In this document: piece after piece, positions 1 to 14,722 of the stretch
How the letters are laid out: the number at the start of each line of letters is the position of its first letter
How positions within the stretch are numbered: the stretch's first letter is position 1
NCBI RefSeq assembly: GCF_003590095.1
Contig: NC_039483.1
Coordinates: 15,376,001-15,440,000, forward strand
Reading direction: 5' to 3'
DNA from: Trichoplusia ni
Taxonomy: Eukaryota > Arthropoda > Insecta > Lepidoptera > Noctuidae
DNA: 64,000 nt
Translations under genes and position numbers: made by a program
Notes under the pieces: model-generated
Told to the model about the DNA's origin: nothing
Databases searched by the model: none
Seen by the model: the letters and a program-made list of their open reading frames with translations, nothing else

Positions 1-130
1 TATCTCGTGTGCTGACCGAAATCAGCTGTGATAAAGATGGGTCGCGGACCGCGGTGAGCGGGTGCGAGTGCGCTGCTCCGCACGTACGCACCGCTCGGGC
101 TTGCCGGTATTTGTGACTCCAATAACAACC
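1..130. other. GC-rich edge segment, possible exon or promoter
   Basis: This stretch is visibly richer in G, C and CpG than the AT-rich sequence that follows. It contains an ATG at base 37 followed within 20 bases by a good splice-donor-like string (gcggtgagc), so it could be the end of a 5' exon of a gene that starts outside the window. Nothing identifies a protein. This is inference from composition only. Confidence 0.2.
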
Positions 131-3100
131 TTAAACTCGACTGAAGTACACAGAACATGGTACAGGCCATGAAAAGGAAATAGATTTAAGCTCATTACAT
201 CACGGGAGTAGCTGAATGAAAAATTTGCTGAAGTGGGATCTGTATATGAGGCAGAAGGTTGTACTACTGATAAGTGTGCTAAAGTTGTAAATCTTCGTGT
301 AATTGATTAGATTTTAATAAAAAATACCTCATTCTCTTTTCTCCTTTTTTATTTTGTGATGAGGATCAATGAACCTTTTCCCGCACGATTATGGGATAGT
401 TTCCAATAATATACTGAGTTACAAGAAGATTTATGTAGTTTTTTTAAAGCAGCACATTAAAAGCACTAGCAAAGCCCGACAACTAATGTTTCCGGAGAAA
501 TAAAACACTAATATTATTTTAAGAAGAGTGTGGTGGACTATTTACACCTAGTTGTATGTGGATGAGAACATTTGGGTGTGTTCATGTACAGTTTACACGC
601 AAGTTCCGGAAAGTTCTGAACAGATATAGGTTAGGATGGCGTGACACGTTTGCGTTAAAACTTTACTAATGTTCCTCTGACTTACTCATGCTACACGTAT
701 GTAGAATATGAGAAAAAGAATTTATCGTTTATTTTATCCAACGTTATATTAGCAACAAGAATCCTTCATCAAGATACGTGGAAGACATAATATTTAGACT
801 GGCAGACATGTGTTTGCAGTTTTATATAAAAACCTCAGTTTCTGTATGAAATTAAAGATAAAGTTTATTTTGATAGCGACTTTAATCTCACATAAATATT
901 GATACGGAGCAAAGCACCCAATCTTGAAGTTTTAAATTGTAGAGTCAATAGAAATGTGTGTTAATGGCTGAGGCGTCAGGTGATAAACAAAATGTTTTTC
1001 AAGTACCACCAATGGCAGAGCATGACGTACTGCGAACGAATGGAAGACCAATGAACATAGCAACTGGCATTAAAAGCGAATCGGCGTAGTTTAACCTTCA
1101 TGGGACTCGCAAAACACACAACACCTAAGTAGGTTACGGTAACGATTACGTGTAAATTACGTCAATTTATCTCTAGCAAATGGGATACACCTGTAATTAC
1201 TGAATTCAATACAAAATATAAACAATGAAAACGTTACAAGAGCGCACTCGAATAAATAATCAAAATCTAATTTATATCAGTGCACTTTACATTCATGGGA
1301 TTGTTTTTAATTTGTACGTCCCGTCCTTGCTTTGTGAATATAAACAAAACAACTACATCGAGTCTAAATTTAGTCAATACTTTCTCGGATATTTGGCATC
1401 GTAAGTCGAAAACAACATTGGATGTAATCGCCGAAAGTAAGGAGCTCTATAAACTTTGCGCTTTTTTATTAAATTACTGCTATTGTTTGGAGCAAGAAGC
1501 TTATAACTAAAAAGAAAACAGAAGTGGAATCAGTGCTGACATTAACACATCGAATAAACTGTTAAGTAAACAAAGAAGAAAACGATTCCCTCGTCTTACA
1601 ATGACGATGCAGATTGTAACAAAGTGGCGAAATTGAGCAGCATGACATTATTCGGGACAAAATATTATCAACAATTTAACTCTGCGATTTAAACGTCGGT
1701 TTGCACGATACAGACTGAAATTGTGCTACTGGGTCATCTGTGTAAATTTAAAATGTTTTACAGTGCATAAGTTAGGAATGATCACGCAAGTTTCGCCAAA
1801 GTACTTCTTCCAATTTACAGATATGTGGTCCCTACAACGCCCAAGTGCGCAAGGATGAGTCGTCAAGCGCAAACTTAAGTCAATCAAAGAGAGACTGAAT
1901 GAGGTATCAATGTAGGGTAAAAAAATTCAACCGACTTAACGCAGACAGTAGTTGGCGAGGCGATAAAAACACTTCATCTGTCATTGATAAAGAAAACTCA
2001 TTTTATTTACTTAATGAGGTCTCAGAGAGTTCAAGAAGATGAACCAGTAGTGACGTAAACGCGTTGCTTACAGAGCAATGTAATCTATTGAACTGCTATA
2101 TATAAAGTTCTTTGTCAATTATCGCTATCAGAGATGGACTTTTAATCTAGATGTTGACAATATTTTTCATGTAGAACATCGGTATCAATGTTTACGAGCA
2201 GACGTAGGTACGGAGTGCGTAAGCGTGTCGCGATCGCTCGACCTGGCTTCTTTTCCTATATACCGATGGCGTAAGTCACTAGAGACAGTCGGAGTAGTTC
2301 TTGGCACATTGTACCACAGATTTTCACAGGTGTAACACTGATTAATTGTATCTTTATGTCGTACGTCATAGTACGGAGACATTAATAACGTATTTTTTAT
2401 TCAGAAAGCTTGGTAACTGATCATAATAGATAAAAGATTCCACGAGAATATTCTTACATCACCAGTTTTCGGTATTTGTTGAGAGTCGCGAAGTCGTGAG
2501 TAATTTGTTAAGGGCAAACGAGTTTTCCCTCACCTCTTGCATATGAAGTGTCTTATTAATGGAATTCTCTTTTATTAAATACACAACAATAAGTTGATGT
2601 CTTGTACCAGAGGATTAATCTCCACGCGGCCTGTTGACGAACGGGTAGGTATTTGCCGACAGGAACTTTGATAAGAGGTCGCGTTGCGTATGTTATTGCA
2701 GAAAAAAACATATGTTAAATTAATATTATTATAAATGTTATGCCTACTCGTGTAAGAGCGACGTCCGATATTGAATTAATCATCTAGGCAAATGCTCGTA
2801 TTTATAGCTTTACAGCGGGAAAGTATGTACTTTTGATCTCTAGCAAAATGATATGTGCGCTTTCAACACATTTTAGTCTACTGAAAAGATTAAACAATTT
2901 GAATGACTGTTAACATAATCAATATTGAAGTATATTTGTCTGTCTCAAATACTTTTTATGCCAGTTTTCTTTCGATCTAGTAACCAAATGATAAATTTCT
3001 GTAATACACGTAAAAAGTGTTATAATAGGCGATCACTGAGAATCACACTGCAATTGTCTTTATAAACGAGCTCATTTTGTAAACAATCGTTTCTCTTGCC

Positions 3101-4130
3101 AATCGATTTTATTGAAAGTAAATAAAAACAAAAAGTAGTCGCACATGTGAAAGAATGCTAGACTAAACAAAGCGAGGCATGTGTCTCGAGGACTTGAACT
3201 GATAAGCGATCCAAATGTTAAAAAAATGCAAGATACATGGTTTTATTTGTTGTAATTTATGAAGTTACAGAACTAGCTACGTTTGAACCAGACAGACGGA
3301 AAATAAACATCAACTATCTCAGTATCAAACCTTGCAAACGAACTTTGGTTCTTGGCTCTACATTTTTGCAAACAGTATAATTTATAAGCACATCGTATGC
3401 ATGTTGTACTAATAATGTCGCCAGAAAGCATTTAGTGTTATAAAAACTGCAGATATGATATTCTTAGGGCTTATAATGCATATTTGCTTGTTATAAGTAA
3501 ATGCGGATACAAGGATTGTGTAAATATAATATTTATATACAACTAAGTGGATAATATAATAAACAAATAGATGATTGTTGACTTCCTGTTTACAACGTTA
3601 AATGTACCTGCCATGGAAAGTAATGCTGGTCTGATTTTAACGATATCTTTAATGCCTAGACTATAAATAGTTACATTTATACGATAATAATATGCGTAAT
3701 AAATAATAGAAACCTAAATCTCGTTTAGTAAATTATTTTAATAGGTCACTATTACTTAAAATATTTCATAGATATTGAAGTATTTCTAGAAACCAGTAAA
3801 CGGATTGTTAAATGTCTCAGTTGCTATATTCTAGTAGTAAATTACGTTATTAATATACAAAAACTGGTAATCGAACTGTGAATTACGAAATTGATCTGAT
3901 ATCAGCCGATTGGTAGTCCTAAATCTATACCGGCTCTCATTACAAATGCTATAAAAATAATTTCTGCTAAAGAATATTTGTAAGGACTGAGGCTCCTATA
4001 AAACAATAGACTATTGCAATTTCTAATAACATATAATGTAAGTACCTCAAACTATAAGTTCTTTGCAAATTACATTTTAGGTCGAGCATCAAAGAGTTCA
4101 TTCTCAAATTATTACTTCTTTTACTTTATC
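131..4130. other. non-coding AT-rich sequence, no gene seen
   Basis: No open frame here has protein-like composition, splice context or a motif I recognise; the longest frames are 65 to 76 codons and read as random AT-rich translation. It may be intergenic or part of a long intron of a neighbouring gene. Confidence 0.6.
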
Positions 4131-4310
4131 CAAATCAAATCAAATCAAAAAGTTTTTATTTCAAATAGGCCGTTTCTCAGGCACTTTTAAAACGTTACAT
4201 TACTGACTCTAGTTGCACGGTTCCAAAGTGTCATTCTTATGGAGAAGAACCGGCAAGAAACTCCATAACCATCCAACGTTCTCTGGTACAAGTGGTTTAA
4301 ATTTTCTTTA
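4131..4310. repeat. degenerate interspersed repeat with caaat-repeat head
   Basis: The segment opens with a short caaat pentamer array (4131-4147), then runs through a conserved-looking block that includes agaagaaccggcaagaaact near 4243. I recognise this as a widespread lepidopteran repeat of LINE 3'-end type, where the pentamer array is the tail; the element would therefore lie on the minus strand. The copy is diverged. The assignment to a family is from recognition, not from a search. Confidence 0.55.
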
Positions 4311-7300
4311 AAAATAAAGACAGAATGTAAATGCTTAATGTAGAAAGGTCTAAATTAAAATGTCCTTTCAATAAGAACCGTAATTAATATAATAAAACAG
4401 CTGACATAACAAGAAAATCTGAATTGTTTTGATTTGAACCGAGTTCAATGTATCCAATAGGCCTGCTGTAAGCTGAGGGAAGCAATCGTGATGGTTGTTA
4501 TGATATTCAAACGTAATATTAACGGAAGCTACTGGTTTGATTTCTTTTGTATTTGCTTATAACAGTATAGAAATCATTGCAGTAACACATGGATTCATGT
4601 TTTTGTAAACAACAATTAAAGTCCAAAGGATATAATAATTTGTTGGAATTTGGTATTTTCTTAGCAGTCACAAAAATACTAAGGGGAAACAGCTAATAAA
4701 ATTAACTATTGAGTATTGCACTTCGAATGTACAAAAATGACATATGTTTTTGACCGCTCGGAGAATTCTATTCTTTGTCCCTACCAAAGTAGAAATTGGT
4801 ATCAGACATCGGTTGTTATAGTTAAGTGCCTGAGATAGAGCGTTCCTTAATTATCTTCAATTGTTTTATTGATAAAATCCTAAAACGATCGCACTATCAG
4901 GTTTCATCGAAACAAAGAGTATTAGGCACATAGCGTGTATGACCGAATTTTGCGATCGAGGCCTTGACAAGTACGTGTTATTTGGGACACCATTAACGAA
5001 TGGCACGACACAAGCTAAAAAACTCAACTTTTTGCCATCTTTTTTTTAATATACGTAGATTACCTACTAACATTTGGTCTGCTACGAAACCGTTACTGAG
5101 TCTTGTTATATGTTTTGGTGTCTAAACTCCACCTGTGTAAGTAAATACCTGATAAAAATACTCAGAATATAGTGGCAAATGAAAAAGTAAAAACGCTGCA
5201 TCATTATTGTCAAGTAAGCTGATATGTGACGATAATCGATATTTCAAGGTCACTTATATCGGCAAAGACAACTGTCTTCGTAATGACAAGCATATTACGG
5301 ATAAGTCTAGGGAAATGGGACCATACAGTTGCAGTTTTCAAAACAATACTGAATGAAAATATAAAGGTATGCATATTTTTAAAGGACAAAACATAATTTT
5401 AACAGCTAGCTAAGGAGCAGAATACGAAGAAAAAATTCTAGAATATTTTGGATCAAGGTTTGTATTTTGCGCTCCTATTCGACAGTGCGAATATCTGTCT
5501 ACCAAATGAAAGTTTTATTTAGATTAGACTAAGTTATTTTTACATCGATTAAATGACGTCACATAACGATTTTCGGGAGACACACAGACGTCATGGACGA
5601 TCCAAATATTTACCAGGAAGCGATCCCAAAGATTGCGGATCGACAAAATCTTGAGAAATAATTTAGTCGTTGTATCTCCACGTGGTTTCTTTAAATAACT
5701 TTAAGGAAGTTTCTAGAATGCGAAAACCTTTCCTGCTTCCACCTCTATTAATACAGTTTATGTTATTTCCCTTCACGTGGATAACAACTGAGACTTGAAA
5801 TAAGCATCAGTTTGGTAATGCGTTACGACCGCTTCGAGCCACGTGCTCATTATAACTATGGTGTCGAAACGTCAACTAATTTTCTCGCTTTTGAAGTAAT
5901 TACAATTCTGGGAAGCCGGGTGTATAATTGTTTCATGTTGTTCAACACGCTTTCATTTCCACTGCCAAACATTTTGTCAAGTTTAAGACCAATGTGACAG
6001 GTGATCGCTTTGACGTCATCAGCTGAAGCGTTCGAAACATGACACAGAGCACTTGCTTCTCATCAAAATGTTAAAAGTAGAGAAGCATTTAATTCTAATT
6101 AGTGTGGTTTGTTGATAATTAACCGGTAAACATGTGGATCGGGGTCACTTACCTGTTGTGATGTTTAGCACAACGAAAAATCGTTGTTTGGGGAAAATTC
6201 CTAACACTTGCAAAATAGCTCAGGTACGTTATTGCTAGGTAGAATATACCACTTTAATCATTAACTACGAAATACAGGATCTTCTAAATGACAAATAATT
6301 ATAACTTACAATGGATTTAACATCCGTTTCGTTTTCTCACATTTGCACACTTCGCATATTTAATGTATGTAAAAAGCAATTAATCTCTTGGGAAATCCTA
6401 ATGGCAGTATTATTTTCAGTCAGCAATGTTTGTCCGTCAACACAACTTGTAATAACAAGTCCGCATTAAAGTTAACATAGCGTTTGGCAGTACCATGAAG
6501 TATTAAACACCTATAAAATCAATATACACCAAAATTCTCTGAATAGTAATTACAGTAAATAACACAAGGTCATGGAAATACGACAAGTTATTATTACAAC
6601 AGAACAATAAACGTATATTTGAACATGAATGCTTGACTGTCAAATACCTAATGTTGCTGCATTCCTTCGAATATTTAAAATAACTGCCTTTTTAGTTAAC
6701 GAGTAAATTCATGTAAAATTATGTGCGCAGTATGCTATATATAGCTTGACTTGGTGAAGCATTACTCAAACACCAAATACATTAAATATCACTATCCCGA
6801 TTGAGCAGAATGTCCAGCATGGATATGACATCGTCATCCTCCACAACGGACTAATGATTCGTAACATAAGCGTTAAAAATTGCTATGTAGATATTGAATT
6901 CCAAAAACCATTCCCCGAATCGATACATATATCTAGTCGCTTCGATACTAATACTTTCAGACAGCGTTCGTAACGGTCAATTGAAAAAAAAACTATTTCG
7001 CTATTAGAAAAAAAAACTCATTTACATCCCGGAATTTGGATACTTGCCCAAAGAAATTACCAAGTACTTACTAATGTTTTCACGGTGGGAGAACCCAGTC
7101 ATAGTTTTTACTTCGACGAAATGAATCAAGAAAAAAAGAAACGTTTTCCCTCAATCAACTTTTACGAGCCAAGTGGGAGGATGCTAATGTTTTGTTTTTC
7201 TTTAACATTTAGATCAACGTACTAGTAGAGAGTTCAGGTAAACACCACAGAGAAAACAACATTCCCTTTCCTCAGTGTGAACCTAAAGTACCCGAGATCA

Positions 7301-8535
7301 ATAACGAATGGGTAGTTATGTAAACATTACACATTTGCTATTGGAGACAGCAGAATACTCGGTACGTAGATTATATATGACAAGCGGCGAACATTGGCCA
7401 AATGCCAGCACCTTTCGCCAGGTCATTCTCTCAAGAAAGCTGCCTGGAATAACTGACGCAATGTGTCTAACGTTTGTAATCAGAACCGCGTGGCTCCCAC
7501 AGAGACTCGCAATTGAAGTGACCGAGCAACCGAAATATCTTATGATTGTGATGTTAACAGAAGATTAGTAGTCTCAAGTGATGCGTCACTGACACTGACA
7601 CTTTTTGACTCAAGTATTTCTCGCAATATAGCGGCTAGTAATCTTTAAAAATAGGTTTCAATTCCTTTGTCTTAGAACTAAATAATTTAGACGAGTCTGG
7701 TTTCCGCAGAAGCATAGAATGTCTTTCCTGTGGGTGTCCCACAAAAAATTGGGGATTGTGTAAAGAGGTGACACGCTTCATATTCCGCTGTATTGACAAC
7801 GTGCCATGTGCTTGCAATCGGTTACAGGAACATCGTCACATTAAACACTGAGAAAACGTTGAGGAAACTTCTCAGTTCCTTATTTCCACATCTACGGATG
7901 TTTTCTTAGAAAAATGTATTCATAAACTATTTATTTTATTATCACTTCATCACCTCGATAAGCCTTGTCATCAAAGATAACTTTAAAATGATTATTATCT
8001 TTATAAAAGTAGAGTTGAACGAATTTATCATAATGATCATCTAGGCTTTACTGCTTCGCACAGGTGTAAGGTGTTGCAATTGCAATAATTTAGGTATATA
8101 TAATACTATTAAGCTATCCGCAAATTTTATTTTGCAGTCGGAACTCGTGAGTAACAATCGTTGTGGTTAATTGTATTTAGTTAGTTGATATTATTTGAGG
8201 TTGGTTTGAACTAAGAACCAGACACATCTTTAGTAAATTTTTTAAAAGAGTTTTTACTCTTTAGCAAATTAGGACCAACCTTAACAACGAATAATAAAAA
8301 ACATTTATGCCTAACCTTCTAACAAGAATAATAGCAAAAAGGTGGGTGAAAAAAAGGCGTTTCATTTTTCATTTCCAACTAGCCAGACGTGTTAGTTACA
8401 ACAGAAATATTTTTCAAAGAACACGATCAGTTTTTTGACGTGAAAATGAATAATTAGATATACGCCAAACGCTTGTAGTAGGCGATGAGCCAGTAAATGA
8501 ATATAAAACATTTCGACAACACTTCTGCATACAAT
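4311..8535. other. non-coding sequence, no gene seen
   Basis: There is no supportable exon. An 86-codon frame at 7308-7568 has no recognisable motif, no splice context and no codon bias. Two cAMP-response-element-like palindromes (TGACGTCA) occur at 5554-5561 and 6012-6019; their significance is not established. Confidence 0.55.
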
Positions 8536-8836
8536 ATAATATACTAGCTGTTGCCCGCGACTTCGCCCGCGTGGTTAGAAGATATAAGTTAGGAATTTAT
8601 GAACGAAAGCCCTCGAAGATGAAAAATTTTCCCTGTTTTTTCCACATTTTTCATTGTATCTTCGCTACTATTAGTCCAGCGTGATGGTATATACTGTATA
8701 TAGCCTAAAACCTTCCTCGATGAATGGTCTATTCAACACAAAAAGAATTTTTCAATTCGAACCAGTAGTTCCTGAGATTAGCGCGTTCAAACATATAAAC
8801 AAACAAACTCTTCAGCTTTATATATTAGTATATAGA
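8536..8836 (+). repeat. lepidopteran interspersed repeat of the 'agctgttgcccgcgacttcg' type
   Basis: The copy begins at about 8544 with the very common tagctgttgcccgcgacttcg block. It ends with a block containing agttcctgagattagcgcg (about 8767-8786), then caaacaaactcttcagcttt and an AT-rich tail. In my experience this pair of blocks marks a non-LTR retrotransposon 3' fragment found in thousands of copies in moths and butterflies. It is strong evidence for the host order. It carries no intact coding frame. Confidence 0.75.
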
Positions 8837-9090
8837 TTCCGTTTAGTATAAGCTATCGTTAAACGAATACATTCCAATAGGTAAACGTAAATGTTGTAAG
8901 AAATTTTGTATTTTGGGTTTTCTTAGAATTTAAGTACTCAGTGGATAACTCCCGTTTAAATTGATCTATTTCCGCGCATACTTTCTTAGGAAAATCGTAG
9001 TCTGGAATTAAGATCGAATAGTATACGCAAAAAATGTTGGAATTTCATCAAGCATCGTTCTTTATTTGATGATTCATAATTAAATGATGC

Positions 9091-9250
9091 AACGGTTTAC
9101 TCACGCGAAATTATCGGGATTGGCCGACTAGTTTCGGACCCAACCGGAGTCCTTAATCATGAGCTTATGCGGCGAGGTCGTGAGTCGACTCGTTGCATAA
9201 TTTAATAATCGCATCGTACTACTCTTAAGTGCGATTGTTGAGGCTGTGAA
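9091..9250 (+). repeat. interspersed repeat, copy A (second copy at 41760)
   Basis: Starting at aacggtttactcacgcg, this segment aligns with 41760 onward over about 75 bases with roughly 75-80 percent identity by eye, in the same orientation. Shared blocks include aacggttta, tcacgcg, ttatcgg and agtcctt. It is a dispersed repeat of unknown class that I also associate with lepidopteran genomes. Confidence 0.65.
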
Positions 9251-10919
9251 AGAGATTCCTCTACGCTGTGTAGTGCGTTGTCTCGCTTCCACAAGAATCT
9301 TACAATACTGTAGCATTCATATATTGTAATATTTATTGACACAATTACTATCGATTTAACAAACATTAGGTCGCCAGACGTTGTCAATAATATTCTTTGC
9401 ATTCGTCGTGATAACAACGTGCACGTGATTATAAATACAGCTGTGAGCTGGATGAGAGTTATTAATAGAGTAATATTTTATTGCATGAATAAATGTTATT
9501 TGTAAGGAAAAATTCTAACGTAACGTAGGAATTTGAACGAGTCTTACTTATTTGGCAAAAGGCAATATTTTGATGCAAGAAAGAAAGTAAATATAAAGAC
9601 AAAAACGATCATCAAACTGCGCGTGCGCATCGCTGCATTCATAACTTCTCACTTTAGCTTTTGCTTTACAGTAGTTATGCAGTACGTTTGTAAACACTTA
9701 TATAAATGTCCTTCCCGATAAACATATTTACCACACTTACTCAACACACTTAGAATGAATTATGTAACAGCAGATTAATCCTCTAAAAAACAAATACACA
9801 ATTACAAATTATTTTTAAAACACGTTGATAGAATTAATAAACAACAATATTAGCCTAATAATAAACGATATTGTTATTAATGTCGGCGTCAATAAATCCT
9901 TCTAAGCTACGTGTAATATTTATCAGTATGTCATTAATTAACATACCTAATCAACTATGACCGTCTACTGCGCAGTTACAGCTCAGAGGAAAAAATATAG
10001 TTAAACATTACAAACAATGTATTTCAAGTTAGTAACACATTGTTATGCGGCGTTTTATTCATAATAGCTAATGTATTTACAGTAACTACGTAGTAATGTG
10101 TTACACTTTAGGCACTAATGAGTGTCAACGTGATACCGGCGAGTGACGTTGTCAGTGTTGTCACCACACCCACCCATACATAACATAAATACTTGATCGA
10201 ATGCCCGAATAATATTTTGCACTACTTAACGTAGAACGACCATCCATCCTTAGTTCTAGACCATAATTAAATACAGCATTAAGGCCAATAAATTAGGTCC
10301 GACCAAAACCAATTATGAATTGTGTAATTTACATCTGATTATTCTATTTTGCGCAAGTATCTGGTATCAGATCTAGAATCTGAATTGTACCGGTTTGCAA
10401 CACAATAACGCCTGTTGATTCAATAGTCGGCGATCAATCAGAAATATGTTGATAAAGTTAAGCCTAGCTCTCGAATGTTTGTATTACGAAGTTAAATCTA
10501 GTTTCGTTTGACATCAAGCTAAGATATTATTGTGCACAATTGCACATGAACGTCGAGATAACTGGAGAATGACAGATGGCGGCAAATGCGGAAAGAGATC
10601 TGGAGCCTACGGTTCCACACCTTATCTTTATTGTAATAATGAAGTGTTATTAGGACTGAACTAGAAGTTACATTACTCTTACTCTCTCATCATAATGATA
10701 GTACATAAACAAAGGTTGTTATCGCTTAAAGAGCAAGGCAGCTCGAGTCCCTGTACCTACTTTAGAATCTGCACTATGCGTAGCAAATAATCGACAAATA
10801 TTCTAAAAATACCATGCATATGTGCAATACTAATTCATATGGTCTTATCAATTTGAGTTTGAAAATTTGAATGTAGTTCGTTAAGATTAAAACGTCTGAG
10901 AAGCGAACTGCGAACGGGA
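9251..10919. other. non-coding sequence, no gene seen
   Basis: Only short AT-rich open frames are present. No RNA gene, repeat array or exon could be supported. Confidence 0.55.
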
Positions 10920-11215
10920 TAAAAAAAATGGTCAAGTGCGACCTGGACTCGCTACACAGAAACTTCTCACAAACAGGCTAAAGTTGGGTGATAAATGAAT
11001 TTGTGCCCTCCAACTTTTTTTGGGACCACCAACTAATTTATGACATATTAACAACGTTGTTACAACGGCAACAGGAATACACCATCTTAAAAAAACCTAG
11101 TTTATACCTATCACGGTTCATGAGATAAAGCCGAGGATTGACGGTTGAACAGAATGACGGACGGACAGCGGAGCCCTATTTCAACCCATTGGGTATAGAA
11201 CTCTAGAAAACACAA
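10920..11215 (+). repeat. interspersed repeat of the 'cacggttcatgagat' type, copy A
   Basis: The diagnostic run is tatcacggttcatgagata near 11109, followed by a gacggacggacagcggagcc block and a closing ttgggtatagaactctagaa. The same order of blocks recurs at 47950-48195. I recognise this as a common lepidopteran repeat; the left end is approximate because divergence increases upstream. Confidence 0.65.
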
Positions 11216-14200
11216 ATAAAGGACGGTAGGGTACAATAGCCACATGATCTTAATCAAGCAACAATGTAGTATGCAGTGACTCCTGTAGAGTGACAGATGT
11301 TACAAGAGCATGCTGCGATTTATTCATGTAGAGTCGTGGGACACCGGGCCTGACCAACCGACATCGTGCTTGCTCGTTGAACCTATAGATACATAATATC
11401 CGTCGTTTTATCAATGATATTATATGCAAGTCAAAACCTATAAAGTTTGACACTCCTAATTACTGCAATAAAGTGCATGTTTAGGGCTAGGCTAGATACA
11501 AACTTGCAAAGTATGCTAGTGGTGTAGCCGGCTTTAGAATTAAATTTAGAATGCGCGTTTCAAATCCATCCGCTGCGCAGTACGTTATTTTCGTTGGTTG
11601 AAACAGCTGACACATAGCAACATAGATCACGGACGTATCACATCTCGCCACATGGCCGGCCAATATCGGTTTTTTTCTCTTACACCTCTTAGTTTTATCG
11701 CCATTCTGAGACTTTTATTGATTTATAGAACTTCGGTAAGAAGATAAAACTGTTTTGAACACTAGCGACTGAACATGGCGAGCGTAAAAACATTTTAAAC
11801 CGTATAATTGTTGACTGCGGCTAACCAATTTGTGTATAATATAGTAGAGAAAACAAATTTAAATCGCCTGAATACATAGACCGTTTCAAAAATAATTTAC
11901 AAAGGTAATTCTGATTAATAAGCGGGACGAAAACAATAAATATTTACGCATTTACGCAGTTTTTACAAGCCATATTTGAATAACACATCCATATGTGGAA
12001 AAAGTACTCGATCAAAGACACTCTATTATGAGAAAAAAAAAACATATTGAACAGCATACGCACGCCACATTCAGAGTGTTCAGAACTTCAGAAAAACAAA
12101 CAAAAAATGCGTGAAACTTAATAACTGCACGGGTCGACGACATCTAGGAACACTTAGCTCAAACATGTGAGATTGACCTCAGGCGTAATAACCGTTCGGG
12201 CGTAATTGACATCAACATCCGCCAAATCAAATCATTACCACAATCAGTAGACGAATTTATTTCAATTCGTACTTCTTGATAATGTATCGAACCGTGTGCA
12301 ACTAGCTTTAATTTTAACCAAAAACAACTTAGAAAAAATTAATCAATTTTGTTTTGTTATTCAAGTAAGTACTCTTTAATGTTAACGACTCAAAACCTCT
12401 ATTGTTTTGACGTTCGAGTTCCTACGAAGCATCGAAGCATGATATTAAAGCGTAAACTTTATTCGGCAATGTAACTTTATCTTGAGTGACTTTGTTTTGT
12501 TAGATAACCTACGACATAATACGATTATACGAGATACCTGGGATTAAAGAGTAGGCTTAAAATAAATTGATAAAAAAGTCAAAAGCAAACATAACAAAGA
12601 GCAAATATTAGAACATGATTGAATGTATACAAACATGATGAAATCATAGGAAATCTAAATAAATCATAAACAACGAATGCGTGAACGATAAATTTATACG
12701 AATTAATGAGGAAATTGTGTGAATACAAAACATAATGCGTGCGCATAGCTTCATTAATTAAACCATTCGTGATTCACCAATAAAAAACAAGCAGCTGCCA
12801 GTTGAATACCCTGTCGCGCACCCTAGTCGAAAAGTTACCGAGTTACGTGAGTCACAATTAGCAACCCTTTGTTCGGTTCAAATGCCATCGAATATGCTCA
12901 ATCGTGCATGACCGAAGCTGACGTGGACCTAACAATGTTACTACACGTTAACCGTTCTTAATAAAGTTCGACACATCGATGTCAAACCGTAAACTTTATA
13001 GCAACTGAATTTAAAACCGCACGTGTCAATCATAACGATTTGATTGATGCAAGATGTCTATAAATCTATTGTTTCAATTCACTTAAAGAAAAGCATTTAA
13101 GTAACAAATACTAGGCCCGTCCACGTTAATATATCACTCAGATATGTACATAATTGGTTGCCATTTGACACGACTTTCGTGACTAAACATAATGTAAATG
13201 GATTAGTCACAAATGTTGTTGCTATTGTTACGTTTGTTGCGATTATACAAGCGACCAACGCGACCTCAGAACTTAAAGGAAGTGAAACCATTAAGCTAAG
13301 TCGATAATTAGTAGGAGATGCTACGGTTGTGTAAAACAGCACTTGGAACAGAGCCAGTGGGTTCATTTGCCGTTAGTTACTGTTCGTCGACTCTTTAACT
13401 CTACGACGTCATACATGGAATGTATTTCCATGTTTTCTATGTAAGTTTCAATGACACAGTTTTCACTTCAATAGCTACCATTATTCAACCTGAACAATGT
13501 TTGTATAATTCTTTAAGATGATGTATTAACAAGTTGGCTGTATCTCCGTAGTCAGCGGAACAGTCGATTAAGTTAATTCTATCGCTGGCTGATTGGCTAT
13601 AAGTCAGTTATCTAACAACAATCTCCATCTTCCCGGCCGGTAGAACCTGTGCCGCCGGTGGCGACTCGGGCTGCAAATGGATTACGCCTATAATTTGTGT
13701 CCACAGACTTACTAGCTTTGTACCCAGCGTCATTACTATGTATATTTACATAGCCTGCTTAACCTTGGGCGGCCGAGCGTTTAATCGCAAAACTATCAAT
13801 TACCAGACGTGACCGGTTTGAATAAAAATAAAAGGAAATATGACGTAATTCACATCCTGAAAATTGCAGAGTGAACGAAACAGAAGACAATACAAATGAT
13901 ATACGAAAAAAGGTGCATGCTTCCGAAGAATACATTACAATATTAATTTTACAGCCTAATTTATTTGGAATATTAATGAACGTTTGTATTGCGTAATTAT
14001 TCCTGAGATGTCATCAAGGCACGCATCCTTTCGCCACAGACTTTTTACTGCATAGCGTAATAGCATATACCTCACATCCACTTATGGAGCGTAGAATGAA
14101 GTAAGGCATGTCTATGCAGTACTGCTCTGTGGAATGATCTTGCTTCGCATTCACGTTCATCTAAACGCAAAATGACTTCTCGTGATCGTGATACTATGTA

Positions 14201-14470
14201 CAAACAAGGCAAGTATCATAGTCAGTGCAAATATTTTAGGAGTGCCTTGCTAACCGCTATGGCTAAAGGAATAATAAACAAAACCAGTCAATTATAAGTG
14301 TAATAAAAGTATTTACGAAGCTATGACAGCACTTGGGTAAATCACACGATAGATTTATCGTGATTAACGACTCCTTGCAAGTAAATTAAGTATAGTTAAG
14401 TTTAGTTTGTTTTAAGTTTAGAAGGATTATGGAAATAGTGACTAAATATGCATATTTAATCAAATATGAC
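11216..14470. other. non-coding sequence, no gene seen
   Basis: No supportable exon. Open frames of 67 and 89 codons on the minus strand lack motifs, codon bias and splice context. Confidence 0.55.
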
Positions 14471-14722
14471 GTGATTTATTTATTTATTTACTTATATGGA
14501 TCACCAACAAAGAATACACCTTACATGCTATACTAGAGAAAAAGAAGTTACAGAGTTCTTGTGCTTCCTTAATTACAGGTGACCACATCATGCATAATAA
14601 GCCTTGTGAGCTTAAATAAAGAAAAAAAACGTGGGTAACACTACAAAAGATGACAATAAAAATAAAAATTGAAGATATTGAAAATAAAAATTAAATTTAT
14701 TTATTGATAAATAAATAAACTT
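14471..14722. repeat. probable repeat remnant flanked by inverted tetranucleotide runs
   Basis: A (ttta)n run at about 14474-14490 and an (aaat)n run at about 14704-14717 are inverted copies of each other and bracket roughly 220 bases, including the block tatggatcaccaacaaagaa, which I associate with a dispersed lepidopteran repeat. The ends could equally be independent microsatellites. Confidence 0.35.

Noticed and set aside
7308..7568. An 86-codon frame as a gene
   Set aside because: Composition is balanced, but no homology is recognised and no promoter or splice context supports it.
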